DNA of 64,000 bases, from positions 4,712,001-4,776,000 of the forward strand of contig NSGV01000001.1 of the NCBI GenBank assembly GCA_002300355.1, read 5' to 3'. The notes beneath the pieces are model-generated. The model was not told the origin of the DNA and ran no database searches. It saw only the letters and a program-made list of their open reading frames with translations. Shown here piece by piece: positions 1 through 8,531 of this stretch. Positions within the stretch are counted from its first letter, which is position 1, and each line of letters opens with the position of its first letter. Source of the DNA: Streptomyces sp. TLI_235 (lineage in GTDB: Bacteria; Actinomycetota; Actinomycetes; Streptomycetales; Streptomycetaceae). A program made the position numbers and the translations under genes.

Positions 1-873
1 GCACCCGGGATCCGCCGAGGTCACCCGCAGCACGTCGTCCACCTCGGCCCGGAGCGCCGGTACCGCCTCCAGGTCCGTCGCCGGCCGGCTCACCGCGGCC
101 CGCATCACCCCGCCGCCGCTCGGCCCGAGCGCCGCCACCGCCTGCTCCGCCAGCCGGCGCGCGGCCGCCGGCCCGACCTCGGCGAGCAGCACGTAGACCG
201 TCCGGCCGACGGCGGCCACCGCCGCCTCCCCGTGCACCGCCGACCAGTGCCGCGCCGCCGCCGCGGCGAGCCGTACCACCGAGGGCGGCTCCTCGGCCGG
301 CCGCCGCAGCGGGGTCAGCCCGACCAGCACCAGCCGCGGCCGTTCCGGCAGCCCCAGCGCGTACCGCAGGTCGGCGGTGCGCCCGCCGCCGTGCAGTGCG
401 TCGCGCAGCCCGTCCTCCCGGGCCCGCAGTTCCAGTTCCTGTGCGCTGCGGCGGCGCAGGATGTGCAGCGCGGCCAGCCGGGCGCCGTCGCGCAGCGCCC
501 GTTCGCCGGCCGGGTCCATGCCGTCCGGGCCCTCGATCGCCCAGATGGTGCCGAGCGGAAGGTCGCCCGCCCGGATCGCCACCGCCGCCCGGGGCAGCTC
601 GTCCTCGGCGAGCGTCGGCAGCCGCACCACGCCGGGCGCGGCCAGCACCTCCCGGTACTGGGCCGGCTGCTCGGCCTGGTCCGGCACCCGGCGCTCCAGG
701 ATGCCGCGCCGCCGCAGCTCGTCGATCCGCTGGTCGGGCAGCGCGGAGTAGGCGAGCACCCGGCGGTCCAGGTCCTCGACCGCCACCGATCCGCCGGTCA
801 CCGCGGCGATGGCGTTGGCCAGCGCGAACAGCTCCTCGCTGGTGCCCTCCATTGGCGATTCCGCATGCTCCAT
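1..873 (-). CDS. PucR/CdaR-type transcriptional regulator, 3' end outside window
   Basis: The minus-strand frame reads without a stop from an ATG at 873 to the window edge, giving 291 codons. It begins MEHAESPMEGTSEELFALAN and continues with a GAF-like sensory stretch (GGSVAVEDLDRRVLAYSALP). It then runs into the GGDEF-like middle region usual for PucR proteins (LRDALHGGGRTADLRYALGL). The C-terminal PucR helix-turn-helix would lie beyond base 1. Family members sense a metabolite and control purine, sugar-diacid or amino-acid catabolism. The gene is divergent from lysA and the permease, so local control is possible, but nothing in the sequence proves it. The family call is from pattern recognition of a partial protein. 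Confidence 0.72.
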   Translation of the reverse strand, partial: MEHAESPMEGTSEELFALANAIAAVTGGSVAVEDLDRRVLAYSALPDQRIDELRRRGILERRVPDQAEQPAQYREVLAAPGVVRLPTLAEDELPRAAVAIRAGDLPLGTIWAIEGPDGMDPAGERALRDGARLAALHILRRRSAQELELRAREDGLRDALHGGGRTADLRYALGLPERPRLVLVGLTPLRRPAEEPPSVVRLAAAAARHWSAVHGEAAVAAVGRTVYVLLAEVGPAAARRLAEQAVAALGPSGGGVMRAAVSRPATDLEAVPALRAEVDDVLRVTSADPGC

Positions 874-963
874 GCCCCGACCCTAGGCGATTTCGCCAAC
901 GACGTCCGGCCGGGCCGCCGCCACGATGGCTGTGCACCGCAGCCCACCCCCGGAAGGGGCACC

Positions 964-2226
964 ATGCAGGACCAGCTGATCGGCCTTTTTCCGCCCGGCA
1001 CCGAACTCGACGACGACGGCGCCCTGGTGATCGCCGGCTGTCCGGTGGCCGAACTCGCGGAGACGTACGGCACCCCGGCGCTGATCGTGGACGAGGGCGC
1101 CCTGCGCGCCCGGGCCCGCGCGTACGCCGACGGCCTCGCCGTGCGCTGGCCGAACTCCCGGGTCACCTTCGCCTCCAAGGCCTTCCCGTGCACCGCCGTC
1201 TACCGGGCCCTCACCGAGGAGGGCCTCGGCATCGACGTGGCGAGCGGCGGCGAACTGACCCTCGCCGTGGCCGGCGGCGCCGACCCGGCCGGCCTGGTCG
1301 TGCACGGCAACGCCAAGACCTCCGAGGAACTGCGGATGGCCGTCGACGCCGGTGCCGGGCTGATCGTGGTCGACAACTTCGACGACATCGACCGCCTGGA
1401 GCTGATCCTCTCCGAACGGCCCGACCGCGAGCAGGGCGTCCTCGTCCGGGTCACCCCCGACATCCGCCCGGACACCCACGAGGCCGTCTCCACCGGCCAG
1501 GCCGGCTCCAAGTTCGGGCTGCTGCTGCCCGAGGCCCGCGAGGCGATCGCCCGGCTGCGCGGCAGCGACCGGCTGCGCCTGGACGGCGTCCATGTGCACG
1601 TCGGCTCGCAGATCATGGACACCAAGCCGTTCGAGCAGGCCGTCGAGGCGGTCGCCGGACTCGGCACGTTCGACGTCTACGACCTCGGCGGCGGCCTCGG
1701 CGCCCGCTACACCTACGAGGACAGCCCGCCGAGCGTGGACGAGTACCTGGACGCCCTCGTCGACAGCGCCCGCGGCACCCTGCCCGCCGCCGCCCGCATC
1801 CTGATCGAGCCCGGCCGCTCGATGACCGCCGAGGCCGGCGTCTCGCTCTACCGGGCGGTCACCGTCAAGCACGGCAAGCCGACCTTCGTCGCGGTCGACG
1901 GCGGCATGGGCGACAACCTCGAAGTCTCGCTCTACCAGCAGCGGTTCGAGGCCACCGTGGCCACCCGGGTGGGCGGCGGCGGGCCCGTCCGGCTGGTCGG
2001 CCGGCACTGCGAGTCCGGCGACGTGCTCAGTGAGGGCGTCCCGCTGCGCGACCCCCGCCCCGGCGACCTGATCGCCGTCCCCGCCACCGGCGCGTACACC
2101 TACGCGCTCAGCAACAACTACAACGGCGCCCGCCGGCCCCCGGTCGTCTTCTGCCGCGACGGCCGCCACCGCGCCGTGGTGCGCCGGGAGACGTACGGCG
2201 ACCTGCTCCGCCGCGACCTGGCCTGA
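964..2226 (+). CDS. lysA: Diaminopimelate decarboxylase-like PLP enzyme (LysA family)
   Basis: This 420-residue fold-type III PLP decarboxylase should release CO2 from meso-diaminopimelate to give lysine. The PLP lysine lies in TFASKAFPC near residue 72. The HVHVGSQ segment, the glycine loop in YDLGGGLG and the EPGRS phosphate-binding motif are present. So is the CESGDVL motif that supplies the active-site cysteine and aspartate from the partner subunit. GGAAGGGG lies about 8 nt before the ATG. A permease follows 33 nt later, probably in the same transcript. Streptomycetes usually keep a second lysA next to thrA, so this copy may be a paralogue acting on a related substrate. The family is certain; the exact substrate is inferred. 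Confidence 0.88.
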   Translation: MQDQLIGLFPPGTELDDDGALVIAGCPVAELAETYGTPALIVDEGALRARARAYADGLAVRWPNSRVTFASKAFPCTAVYRALTEEGLGIDVASGGELTLAVAGGADPAGLVVHGNAKTSEELRMAVDAGAGLIVVDNFDDIDRLELILSERPDREQGVLVRVTPDIRPDTHEAVSTGQAGSKFGLLLPEAREAIARLRGSDRLRLDGVHVHVGSQIMDTKPFEQAVEAVAGLGTFDVYDLGGGLGARYTYEDSPPSVDEYLDALVDSARGTLPAAARILIEPGRSMTAEAGVSLYRAVTVKHGKPTFVAVDGGMGDNLEVSLYQQRFEATVATRVGGGGPVRLVGRHCESGDVLSEGVPLRDPRPGDLIAVPATGAYTYALSNNYNGARRPPVVFCRDGRHRAVVRRETYGDLLRRDLA

Positions 2227-2259
2227 CCCGCACCCTCACTCCCACACGAGAGGTCCACC

Positions 2260-3705
2260 ATGGCATCGGATGTGACGCTCCGCCGGCAACTCCTCAGACG
2301 CAAGCCGGTCGGCGCCCTTCAGGACGGCGGCGGCGAACTGCGCCGCACCGTCGGCCTGTTCCAGCTCACCATGATCGGCATCGGGGCCACCATCGGCACC
2401 GGGATCTTCTTCACCCTGGACTCGGCGGTGCCGGAGGCCGGCCCGGCCGTGGTGCTCTCCTTCGTGATCGGCGCCGTCACCGCCGCCCTCACCGCCCTGT
2501 GCTACGCCGAACTCGCCTCCGCCGTCCCGGTCTCCGGCTCCTCGTACTCCTACGCCTACGCCACCCTGGGCGAGTTCGCCGCCTACGCGGTCGGCTGGTG
2601 CCTCCTGCTGGAGTACGCCGTCTCCGGTGCGGCGATCGCGGTGAGCTGGGGCCAGTACCTCAACGACCTCACCGAGCGGCTGTTCGGCTTCCAGCTGCCG
2701 CAGGCGATCGCGGCTCCGCCCGGCGCCGGCGGCTGGGTCAACCTGCCCGGCGCCGTCCTGGTGCTGCTCTGCTGCCTGCTGCTGGTCCGCGGGGCGAAGC
2801 AGTCCGCGCTGGTCAACACCGTGATGGTGCTGGTCAAGCTGGCCGTGCTGGCGCTCTTCGTGGTGGTCGGCGCGACCGGATTCCACGCCGCCAACCTGCA
2901 CCCGTTCGCGCCGATGGGCGCGGCCGGGATCGGCGCCGCCGCCTCCACGGTGTTCTTCTCCTTCATCGGCCTGGACGCCGTCTCCACCGCCGGTGAGGAG
3001 GTGAAGAACCCCCGCCGCACGCTGCCGCTGGCGATCATCGGCGCGCTGCTGGTGGTCACCGCCGTGTACGTGCTGGTCGCCCTGGTCGGTGTCGGCGCCC
3101 AACCGTGGACGGCCTTCGGCGGGCAGGAGGCCGGCCTGTCTGCGATCCTCACCCGCGTGACCGGGGCGAGCTGGCCCGGGCTGCTGCTCTCGGCCGGCGC
3201 CGTGCTCTCCATCGTCAGCGTCGTCCTCGTGGTCCTCTACGGGCAGACCCGCATCCTGTACACGATGAGCCGGGACGGCATGCTGCCGGTGCTCTTCCGG
3301 CGGGTCGGCCCGCGCAGCGGCACCCCGGTCGCCGGCACCGTCGTCGTCGGCGCACTGGTCGCGGTGCTCGCCGCCGTCGTCCCGCTGGACGTCCTCGCCG
3401 ACCTGACCAGTCTGGGCACCCTGGTCGCCTTCGCCGTGGTCTCGATGGGCGTGCTGATCCTCCGGCGCACCGCCCCCGACCTGGAGCGCGGCTTCCGGGT
3501 GCCCGGCCACCCGGTGGTGCCCGTGCTGTCCGTCGCCTTCTGCGGCTACCTGCTGTACGGGCTGCCGGCGGACACCTGGCTGATGTTCGCGGTCTGGCTG
3601 GCCCTGGCCGTGGCCGTCTACCTCGGCTACAGCCGGCACCACTCCGCGCTGCAGCAGGCCGACCCGGCCGAGGCCGGGCCGGTGCTCACCGGTACGGCGC
3701 CCTGA
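2260..3705 (+). CDS. APC-superfamily amino acid permease
   Basis: This 481-residue integral membrane protein has about 12 hydrophobic segments. The first begins after LRRTVGLFQLTMIGIGATIGTGIFF, which carries the GIGATIGTGIFF substrate-binding motif of APC/CAT transporters. It probably imports a cationic or neutral amino acid by proton symport. It follows the PLP decarboxylase by 33 nt with its own GAGAGG ribosome site, which suggests uptake of an amino acid linked to that enzyme. Length and topology are normal for the YfnA/CAT group. Substrate specificity cannot be read from sequence. Confidence 0.88.
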   Translation: MASDVTLRRQLLRRKPVGALQDGGGELRRTVGLFQLTMIGIGATIGTGIFFTLDSAVPEAGPAVVLSFVIGAVTAALTALCYAELASAVPVSGSSYSYAYATLGEFAAYAVGWCLLLEYAVSGAAIAVSWGQYLNDLTERLFGFQLPQAIAAPPGAGGWVNLPGAVLVLLCCLLLVRGAKQSALVNTVMVLVKLAVLALFVVVGATGFHAANLHPFAPMGAAGIGAAASTVFFSFIGLDAVSTAGEEVKNPRRTLPLAIIGALLVVTAVYVLVALVGVGAQPWTAFGGQEAGLSAILTRVTGASWPGLLLSAGAVLSIVSVVLVVLYGQTRILYTMSRDGMLPVLFRRVGPRSGTPVAGTVVVGALVAVLAAVVPLDVLADLTSLGTLVAFAVVSMGVLILRRTAPDLERGFRVPGHPVVPVLSVAFCGYLLYGLPADTWLMFAVWLALAVAVYLGYSRHHSALQQADPAEAGPVLTGTAP

Positions 3706-3730
3706 CCGGCGCGGCTCCCCGGGCGCCCGG

Positions 3731-4372
3731 TCAGGCGGCGATGCCGACCGGCCGGGCGTCCGCCACCGCGGCGATCCGCCGCTCGGCCTCCGGGCCCGCG
3801 CAGGCGTGCGCGCCGAGCCCGACCTGGCGGCCCACGATGCCGCGCTCGGCACGCATCAGCCGCCAGCCGCGGCGCAGCAGGTAGGGCACCGACTTGCGGC
3901 CCTCGCGGACGTCCCGGCGGAAGCGCCGCCAAGCGGTCGTGGCCGGGCGGTTGCGCAGGCACAGCGCGTCGCCGAGCAGCCCCTCGGCCTCGCAGCGGCC
4001 CGCGAGCTCGGCGGCGAAGATTCCCTCGGCCACGAACGCGGGCGCGCCGTCCAGGGTGAACGGGCGGACCCCCACCCGGCCGTTGTCCGGGATCGAGTAC
4101 ACCGGGACGTCCGCGGCGCCGTCCTCGACCAGGGCGCGGATCACCGCCATCGCCTGCTCGGCGTGCCAGGAGGCGGGCGAGTCCCAGTCCGTGCCGCCCT
4201 CCACGAGCTGCGGCAGCGTCGGGTCGTCGCCGTCCTTGTAGAAGTCGTCGAGCTGGAGCACCGGGAGGCCGGTGCGCTCGGCGAGGGAGGACTTCCCCGA
4301 TCCGGAGGGTCCCGACAGCAGGATGACGCGGGCGCGCGCGGTCGGCGCCGGGTTCAGCGGGGTGTCACTCAC
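3731..4372 (-). CDS. Uridine kinase-like P-loop ATPase
   Basis: This 213-residue cytoplasmic protein starts at a GTG (4372). The Walker A motif GPSGSGKSS occupies residues 21-29, and LQLDDFYKDGDDP follows, which matches the DDFY substrate region of uridine/pantothenate-type kinases. The C-terminal half keeps an arginine-rich lid (LRNRPATTAWRRFRRDVREG). A phosphorylated nucleoside or similar small molecule is the likely product, consistent with the nucleoside genes further along. The specific substrate is not established. It is convergent with the permease. Confidence 0.75.
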   Translation of the reverse strand: MSDTPLNPAPTARARVILLSGPSGSGKSSLAERTGLPVLQLDDFYKDGDDPTLPQLVEGGTDWDSPASWHAEQAMAVIRALVEDGAADVPVYSIPDNGRVGVRPFTLDGAPAFVAEGIFAAELAGRCEAEGLLGDALCLRNRPATTAWRRFRRDVREGRKSVPYLLRRGWRLMRAERGIVGRQVGLGAHACAGPEAERRIAAVADARPVGIAA

Positions 4373-4452
4373 GGGACACCAGTCTGACGCATCGGGGGCG
4401 TCCGCCGGTACCGGTCGGACGCCCCCGGGCCAATCTCACACGGCCCGCCCGG

Positions 4453-4860
4453 TCAGACCGTGCTGTCCACCGGGCCGCCCAGGGCGAGCCGGGTGGTCGT
4501 CAGGTAGCGGGTGTGCACCTGGACGAAGACGGTCGGGCCGCCGTCCGGCGGCAGGTAGCCGGTGGCCGCCCAGTCCGGGTCGAACCAGTCCTCGGGTTCC
4601 GGGTCGCGGTGCTCGCCGCCGAGCCCGAACTCCAGCCACGGGTACGCCCGCGAGCCGAACGCGGCGGTCGGCCGGCCGGGGGTGAACAGCAGGCTGCCGT
4701 TCTCGTACGCCGCGGGCCAGCCCGGGCGCTCGGAGCGGATCGAGCACGGGACGCGGGCCTGCAGGCCGGCCCTCAGCCGCCGGTGCGCCCGACGGGCGCG
4801 CAGCGCCCGCAGCGGCCCGTCTCCGACCAGGACCGCCAGGTCGGCGGCTATCTCCCACAT
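4453..4860 (-). CDS. Hypothetical protein, 135 aa
   Basis: The ATG at 4860 is preceded on the minus strand by a good GGAAGGA ribosome site. The protein has an arginine-rich N-terminal third (RALRARRAHRRLRAG), then PCSIRSERPGWPAAYENGSLLFTPG and a tail rich in Trp, Tyr and acidic residues. There is no signal peptide or clear membrane segment. I do not recognise the family. The PCS-x-R...FTPG layout faintly recalls small DUF2550-type proteins, but the membrane anchor of that family is absent. Codon usage is native. Confidence 0.55.
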   Translation of the reverse strand: MWEIAADLAVLVGDGPLRALRARRAHRRLRAGLQARVPCSIRSERPGWPAAYENGSLLFTPGRPTAAFGSRAYPWLEFGLGGEHRDPEPEDWFDPDWAATGYLPPDGGPTVFVQVHTRYLTTTRLALGGPVDSTV

Positions 4861-4946
4861 GCTTCGTCCTTCCGGTTCGATCTCGACCGGTAGGACTCGC
4901 GGCCGGGCGGGCGGGTTGCCCGCCGATCGGCCGGTCCCGGAGAGAC

Positions 4947-4994
4947 GAAAGGAGGGCCCGCACCCCCGGTCGGGAGGGTGCGGGCCCTACTTTC
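4947..4994. terminator. Long stem-loop terminator
   Basis: Arms AGGGCCCGCACCC and GGGTGCGGGCCCT are perfectly complementary, and an outer GAAA/TTTC pairing extends them. It lies between the minus-strand aldehyde dehydrogenase operon (ending at 5034) and the upstream end of the 4453-4860 gene, so it most likely ends the dehydrogenase transcript. Confidence 0.75.
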
Positions 4995-5033
4995 GTCGCG
5001 GCCGGGGCCGCCGTTCCTGGTGCAGCCGACGGA

Positions 5034-5936
5034 TCAGATGCCCATCGGGTGCCAGACCGTCTTGGTCTCCAGGAAGGAGGTCAGCCGCTTGGTGCCCGGC
5101 GCCTCCGTCCAGTCCGCGGCGGCCGGGTCGGCGGCCGGCCGCAGGACGCGCTTGAGGGTGTCCGCGGCGGCGGCCTCCAGGGCGGCGGCCGAGGCCGGCC
5201 CGTCCCCGGGCACCGCGCCGGTCAGGTCGATGCCGTTGACGTCCTGGTGGGACGCCAGGGTGGGGGCGATGTCGGCCGTCCGGCCGGACAGCACGTTGAC
5301 CACGCCGCCGGGCAGGTCGGAGGTGGCCAGCACCTCGCCCAGCGACAGCGCGGGCAGCGGCGCGCCGGTGGCCGCGGCGACCACCGCGGTGTTGCCGGTG
5401 GCGATCACCGGGGCGATCACCGACACCAGGCCGAGCAGGGAGAAGCCGTGGCCGGCCTGCGGGGCCAGCACGCCGACCACACCGGTCGGTTCGGGCGTCG
5501 ACAGGTTGAAGTACGGGCCGGCCACCGGGTTGGCGTTGCCGGCGACCTGGGCGACCTTGTCCGTCCAGCCCGCGTACCAGACCCAGCGGTCGATCGCGGC
5601 GTCCACCAGCGCGGCCGCCTTCTTGGCGCCCACGCCTTCGGCGGTGCCCACCTCGGCGATGAACTGCTCGCGGCGGCCCTGCAGCATCTCGGCGACCCGG
5701 TACAGCACCTGGCCGCGGTTGTACGCGGTGGTGCCGGACCAGCCCTTGACCGCGGCGCGCGCGGCCACGACGGCGTCCCGGGTGTCCTTGCGGGTGCCGA
5801 GCGGGGCGTTGGCGAGCCACTGGCCCTTGGAGTCGGTCACCTCGTACACCCGCCCGCTCTCGGACCGCGGGAACTTCCCGCCGACGTACAGCTTGTAGGT
5901 CTTGAGGACGTCAAGACGCAGGGTCGTGTCAGACAT
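5034..5936 (-). CDS. Truncated aldehyde dehydrogenase-like protein lacking the catalytic lobe
   Basis: This 300-residue protein is clearly homologous to the cofactor-binding half of aldehyde dehydrogenases (YVGGKFPRSESGRVYEVTD; WSGTTAYNRGQVLYRVAEML; ATGNTAVVAA; GGVVNVLSGRTADIAPTLASHQDV). It ends about where the catalytic domain should begin. The catalytic Glu (LELGGK) and Cys (GQxCxAG) motifs seen in its neighbour are both missing. Its start overlaps the stop of that full-length enzyme by 8 nt, so the two are translationally coupled. It is intact, not decayed, and is probably a structural or regulatory partner. The arrangement resembles the two-module ALDH16 proteins, which carry one non-catalytic module. 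Partner function is inferred. Confidence 0.8.
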   Translation of the reverse strand: MSDTTLRLDVLKTYKLYVGGKFPRSESGRVYEVTDSKGQWLANAPLGTRKDTRDAVVAARAAVKGWSGTTAYNRGQVLYRVAEMLQGRREQFIAEVGTAEGVGAKKAAALVDAAIDRWVWYAGWTDKVAQVAGNANPVAGPYFNLSTPEPTGVVGVLAPQAGHGFSLLGLVSVIAPVIATGNTAVVAAATGAPLPALSLGEVLATSDLPGGVVNVLSGRTADIAPTLASHQDVNGIDLTGAVPGDGPASAAALEAAAADTLKRVLRPAADPAAADWTEAPGTKRLTSFLETKTVWHPMGI

Positions 5937-7416
5937 CGAGGTAGGCCTCCAGACCGTGCCGGCCACCCTCGCGGCCGTAACCCGACTCCTTGTAGCCGCC
6001 GAACGGCGAGGCCGGGTCGAACTTGTTGAAGGTGTTGGCCCAGACCACACCGGCCTTGAGCCGGCTCGCCGTCCACAGGATGCGCGAGCCCTTCTCCGTC
6101 CAGATGCCGGCGGAGAGGCCGTACGGGGTGTTGTTGGCCTTCTCGACCGCCTCGGCGGGGGTACGGAAGGTCAGCACCGACAGCACCGGGCCGAAGATCT
6201 CCTCACGGGCGATCCGGTGGGCCTGCGAGACGCCGGTGAACAGCGTCGGGCGGAACCAGTAGCCGGCGCCCGGCAGGTCGCAGGAGGGCGACCAGCGCTC
6301 GGCGCCCTCGGCCTCGCCGGCGTCGGTCAGCTCGGTGATCCGGGCCAGCTGCGCCGAGGAGTTGATGGCGCCGATGTCGGTGTTCTTGTCCAGCGGGTCG
6401 CCGACCCGCAGGGTCGACATCCGGCGCTTGAGCGCGTCCAGGAACTCGTCCTGGACCGACTCCTGGACGAGCAGCCGGGAGCCCGCGCAGCAGACGTGGC
6501 CCTGGTTGAAGAAGATGCCGTTGACGATGCCCTCGACGGCCTGGTCGATCGGCGCGTCGTCGAAGACGATGTTCGCGGCCTTGCCACCGAGCTCCAGCGA
6601 CACCCGGGTGCGGGTGCCGGCCAGCTGGCGGGCGATCGAGCGGCCGACCGGGGTGGAGCCGGTGAAGGCGACCTTGTCCACGTCCGGGTGGGCGGTCAGC
6701 GCGGCGCCGGTGCGGCCGTCGCCGGTGACGATGTTGACGACGCCCTTCGGCAGGCCGGCCTGGCGGCAGATCTCGGCGAAGCGCAGCGCGGTCAGCGGGG
6801 TGGTCTCGGCCGGCTTGAGGACGACCGTGTTGCCGGTGGCCAGCGCCGGGGCGATCTTCCACGCCAGCATCATCAGCGGGAAGTTCCACGGGATGACCTG
6901 GGCGGCGACGCCGACCGGCTTCGGGTTGGGGCCGTAGCCCGCGTAGTCCAGCTTGTCCGCCCAGCCCGCGTAGTAGAAGAACCACGCGGCGACCATCGGC
7001 ACGTCGAAGTCGCGGGTCTCGCGGATCGGCTTGCCGTTGTCGATCGACTCCAGCACCGCCAGCTCGCGGGAGCGCTCCTGGACGATCCGGGCGATCCGGA
7101 ACAGGTACTTGGCACGCTCGCTGCCCGGCAGCGCCGACCAGTCGACGAAGGCCTTGCGGGCCGCGGCGACCGCGCGGTCGACGTCCTCCCCGGTGCCCTG
7201 CGCGAACTCCGCCAGCACCTGCTCGGTCGCCGGGTTGACGGTCTTCAGCGCCTCGCTGCCGGAGGAGTCGACGAACTCGCCGCCGATGAAGTGGCCGTAG
7301 GAGGTCGCGATGTCGCCGGCCGCGGCCGGGGACTCCGGGGCGGGGGCGTAGGTGAAGAGGCCGCCGCGGGGGGTCTGCGCCACGGGCTCGTCGGTCTTCT
7401 TGGTGTTCTTGGCCAT
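5929..7416 (-). CDS. NAD(P)-dependent aldehyde dehydrogenase
   Basis: This full-length 495-residue aldehyde dehydrogenase has all catalytic features: PWNFP and KPAETTPLTAL for cofactor binding, FTGSTPVGRSI, the general base in SLELGGK (Glu near residue 275) and the nucleophile in NQGHVCCAG (Cys near 309). It lies 5 nt after deoC and overlaps the truncated paralogue, so the three form one operon. DeoC releases acetaldehyde from deoxyribose 5-phosphate, and this enzyme most likely oxidises it to acetate. The family is certain; the acetaldehyde role comes from context. Confidence 0.9.
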   Translation of the reverse strand: MAKNTKKTDEPVAQTPRGGLFTYAPAPESPAAAGDIATSYGHFIGGEFVDSSGSEALKTVNPATEQVLAEFAQGTGEDVDRAVAAARKAFVDWSALPGSERAKYLFRIARIVQERSRELAVLESIDNGKPIRETRDFDVPMVAAWFFYYAGWADKLDYAGYGPNPKPVGVAAQVIPWNFPLMMLAWKIAPALATGNTVVLKPAETTPLTALRFAEICRQAGLPKGVVNIVTGDGRTGAALTAHPDVDKVAFTGSTPVGRSIARQLAGTRTRVSLELGGKAANIVFDDAPIDQAVEGIVNGIFFNQGHVCCAGSRLLVQESVQDEFLDALKRRMSTLRVGDPLDKNTDIGAINSSAQLARITELTDAGEAEGAERWSPSCDLPGAGYWFRPTLFTGVSQAHRIAREEIFGPVLSVLTFRTPAEAVEKANNTPYGLSAGIWTEKGSRILWTASRLKAGVVWANTFNKFDPASPFGGYKESGYGREGGRHGLEAYLDV

Positions 7417-7421
7417 CTGTC

Positions 7422-8408
7422 TCAGTCCACCGTCACGTAGTCAGGGCCGGAGTACCGTCCGGTGGTCAGCTTCTGGCGCTGCATCAGCAGGTCGTTGAGC
7501 AGGCTGGAGGCTCCGAAGCGGAACCAGTGCGGGGTCAGCCAGTCGTCGCCGAGCGTCTCGTTGACCATCACCAGGTACTTCATGGCGTCCTTGGTGGTCT
7601 TGATGCCGCCGGCCGGCTTCACGCCGACCTGCACACCGGTCGCGGCGCGGAAGTCGCGGACCGCCTCCAGCATCAGCAGGGTCACCGGAGGAGTGGCGTT
7701 CACCGCGACCTTGCCGGTGGACGTCTTGATGAAGTCCGCGCCGGCCAACATCGCCAGCCAGGAGGCGCGGCGCACGTTGTCGTACGTCTGCAGTTCGCCC
7801 GTCTCGAAGATCACCTTGAGGTGGGCGGAGGTGCCGTCGGGGCGGCGGCAGGCCTCCTTGACCGCGGTGATCTCGTTGAAGACGTCCAGGTAGCGCCCGG
7901 AGAGGAAGGCGCCCCGGTCGATCACCATGTCGATCTCGTCGGCGCCGGCGGCCACCGCGTCCGCGGTGTCGGCGAGCTTCACCGGGAGCGCGGCGCGGCC
8001 GGCCGGGAAGGCGGTGGCGACCGAGGCGACCTGGATGTCGGTGCCGCGCAGCGCCTCCTTGGCGGTGGCGACCATGTCCGGATAGACGCAGATCGCCGCG
8101 ACCCGCGGGGCGGTCGGGTCGGACGGGTCGGGGTTCCGGCCCTTGGTGCACAGCGAGCGCACCTTGCCGACCGTGTCCGCGCCTTCCAGCGTGGTCAGGT
8201 CGATCATCGAGATCGCCAGGTCGATGGCCCAGGCCTTCGCCGTGGTCTTGATCGAACGGGTGCCGAGGGTGGCGGCGCGAGCCTCCAGGCCGACCTGGTC
8301 GACACCGGGCAGGCCGTGCAGGAAGCGGCGGAGCGAGGCCTCGGACGCCGCAACGTCCGCGAGGCCGCCGGCCGCTGCGCCAAGGGCTTGGGCTGCAAGA
8401 GTGGACAT
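7422..8408 (-). CDS. deoC: Deoxyribose-phosphate aldolase
   Basis: This 328-residue class I aldolase cleaves 2-deoxyribose 5-phosphate to glyceraldehyde 3-phosphate and acetaldehyde. The Schiff-base lysine is in DFIKTSTGK and the second essential lysine is in GVKPAGG. ADEIDMVID and CVYPDM are also family signatures. The protein is longer than the roughly 220-250 residues of short bacterial DeoC; the extra N-terminal helices are typical of the long form. I chose the ATG at 8408. In-frame starts further upstream would run through the regulatory palindrome and the divergent tetR. A perfect palindrome 20 nt upstream is probably its operator. Confidence 0.92.
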   Translation of the reverse strand: MSTLAAQALGAAAGGLADVAASEASLRRFLHGLPGVDQVGLEARAATLGTRSIKTTAKAWAIDLAISMIDLTTLEGADTVGKVRSLCTKGRNPDPSDPTAPRVAAICVYPDMVATAKEALRGTDIQVASVATAFPAGRAALPVKLADTADAVAAGADEIDMVIDRGAFLSGRYLDVFNEITAVKEACRRPDGTSAHLKVIFETGELQTYDNVRRASWLAMLAGADFIKTSTGKVAVNATPPVTLLMLEAVRDFRAATGVQVGVKPAGGIKTTKDAMKYLVMVNETLGDDWLTPHWFRFGASSLLNDLLMQRQKLTTGRYSGPDYVTVD

Positions 8409-8427
8409 AGTCACCAGACCAGCATAT

Positions 8428-8439
8428 CTACGCGCGTAG
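8428..8439. promoter_or_regulatory. Perfect 12-bp palindrome before deoC, candidate operator
   Basis: CTACGCGCGTAG lies between the divergent deoC and tetR starts, with AT pairs symmetrically placed two bases outside each end. The identical 12-mer lies just upstream of the purine nucleoside phosphorylase (18003-18014). The position and shared pathway point to one repressor controlling both operons. The adjacent TetR protein is the first candidate. Confidence 0.6.
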
Positions 8440-8531
8440 CGATCCGCTAGAGGGCCCGGTTTTCGATGCCGGACCGAGATGTGGCGGCGGTAGCGCCCCG
8501 GCCCGCGCCGCCGGCCGGGGAGAATGCCGGG

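Noticed and set aside
3703..3734. TGACCGG...CCCGGTCA as a terminator between the permease and kinase genes
   Set aside because: The arms are short, the loop is large, and the arms lie over the two stop codons. I judged it too weak to list.
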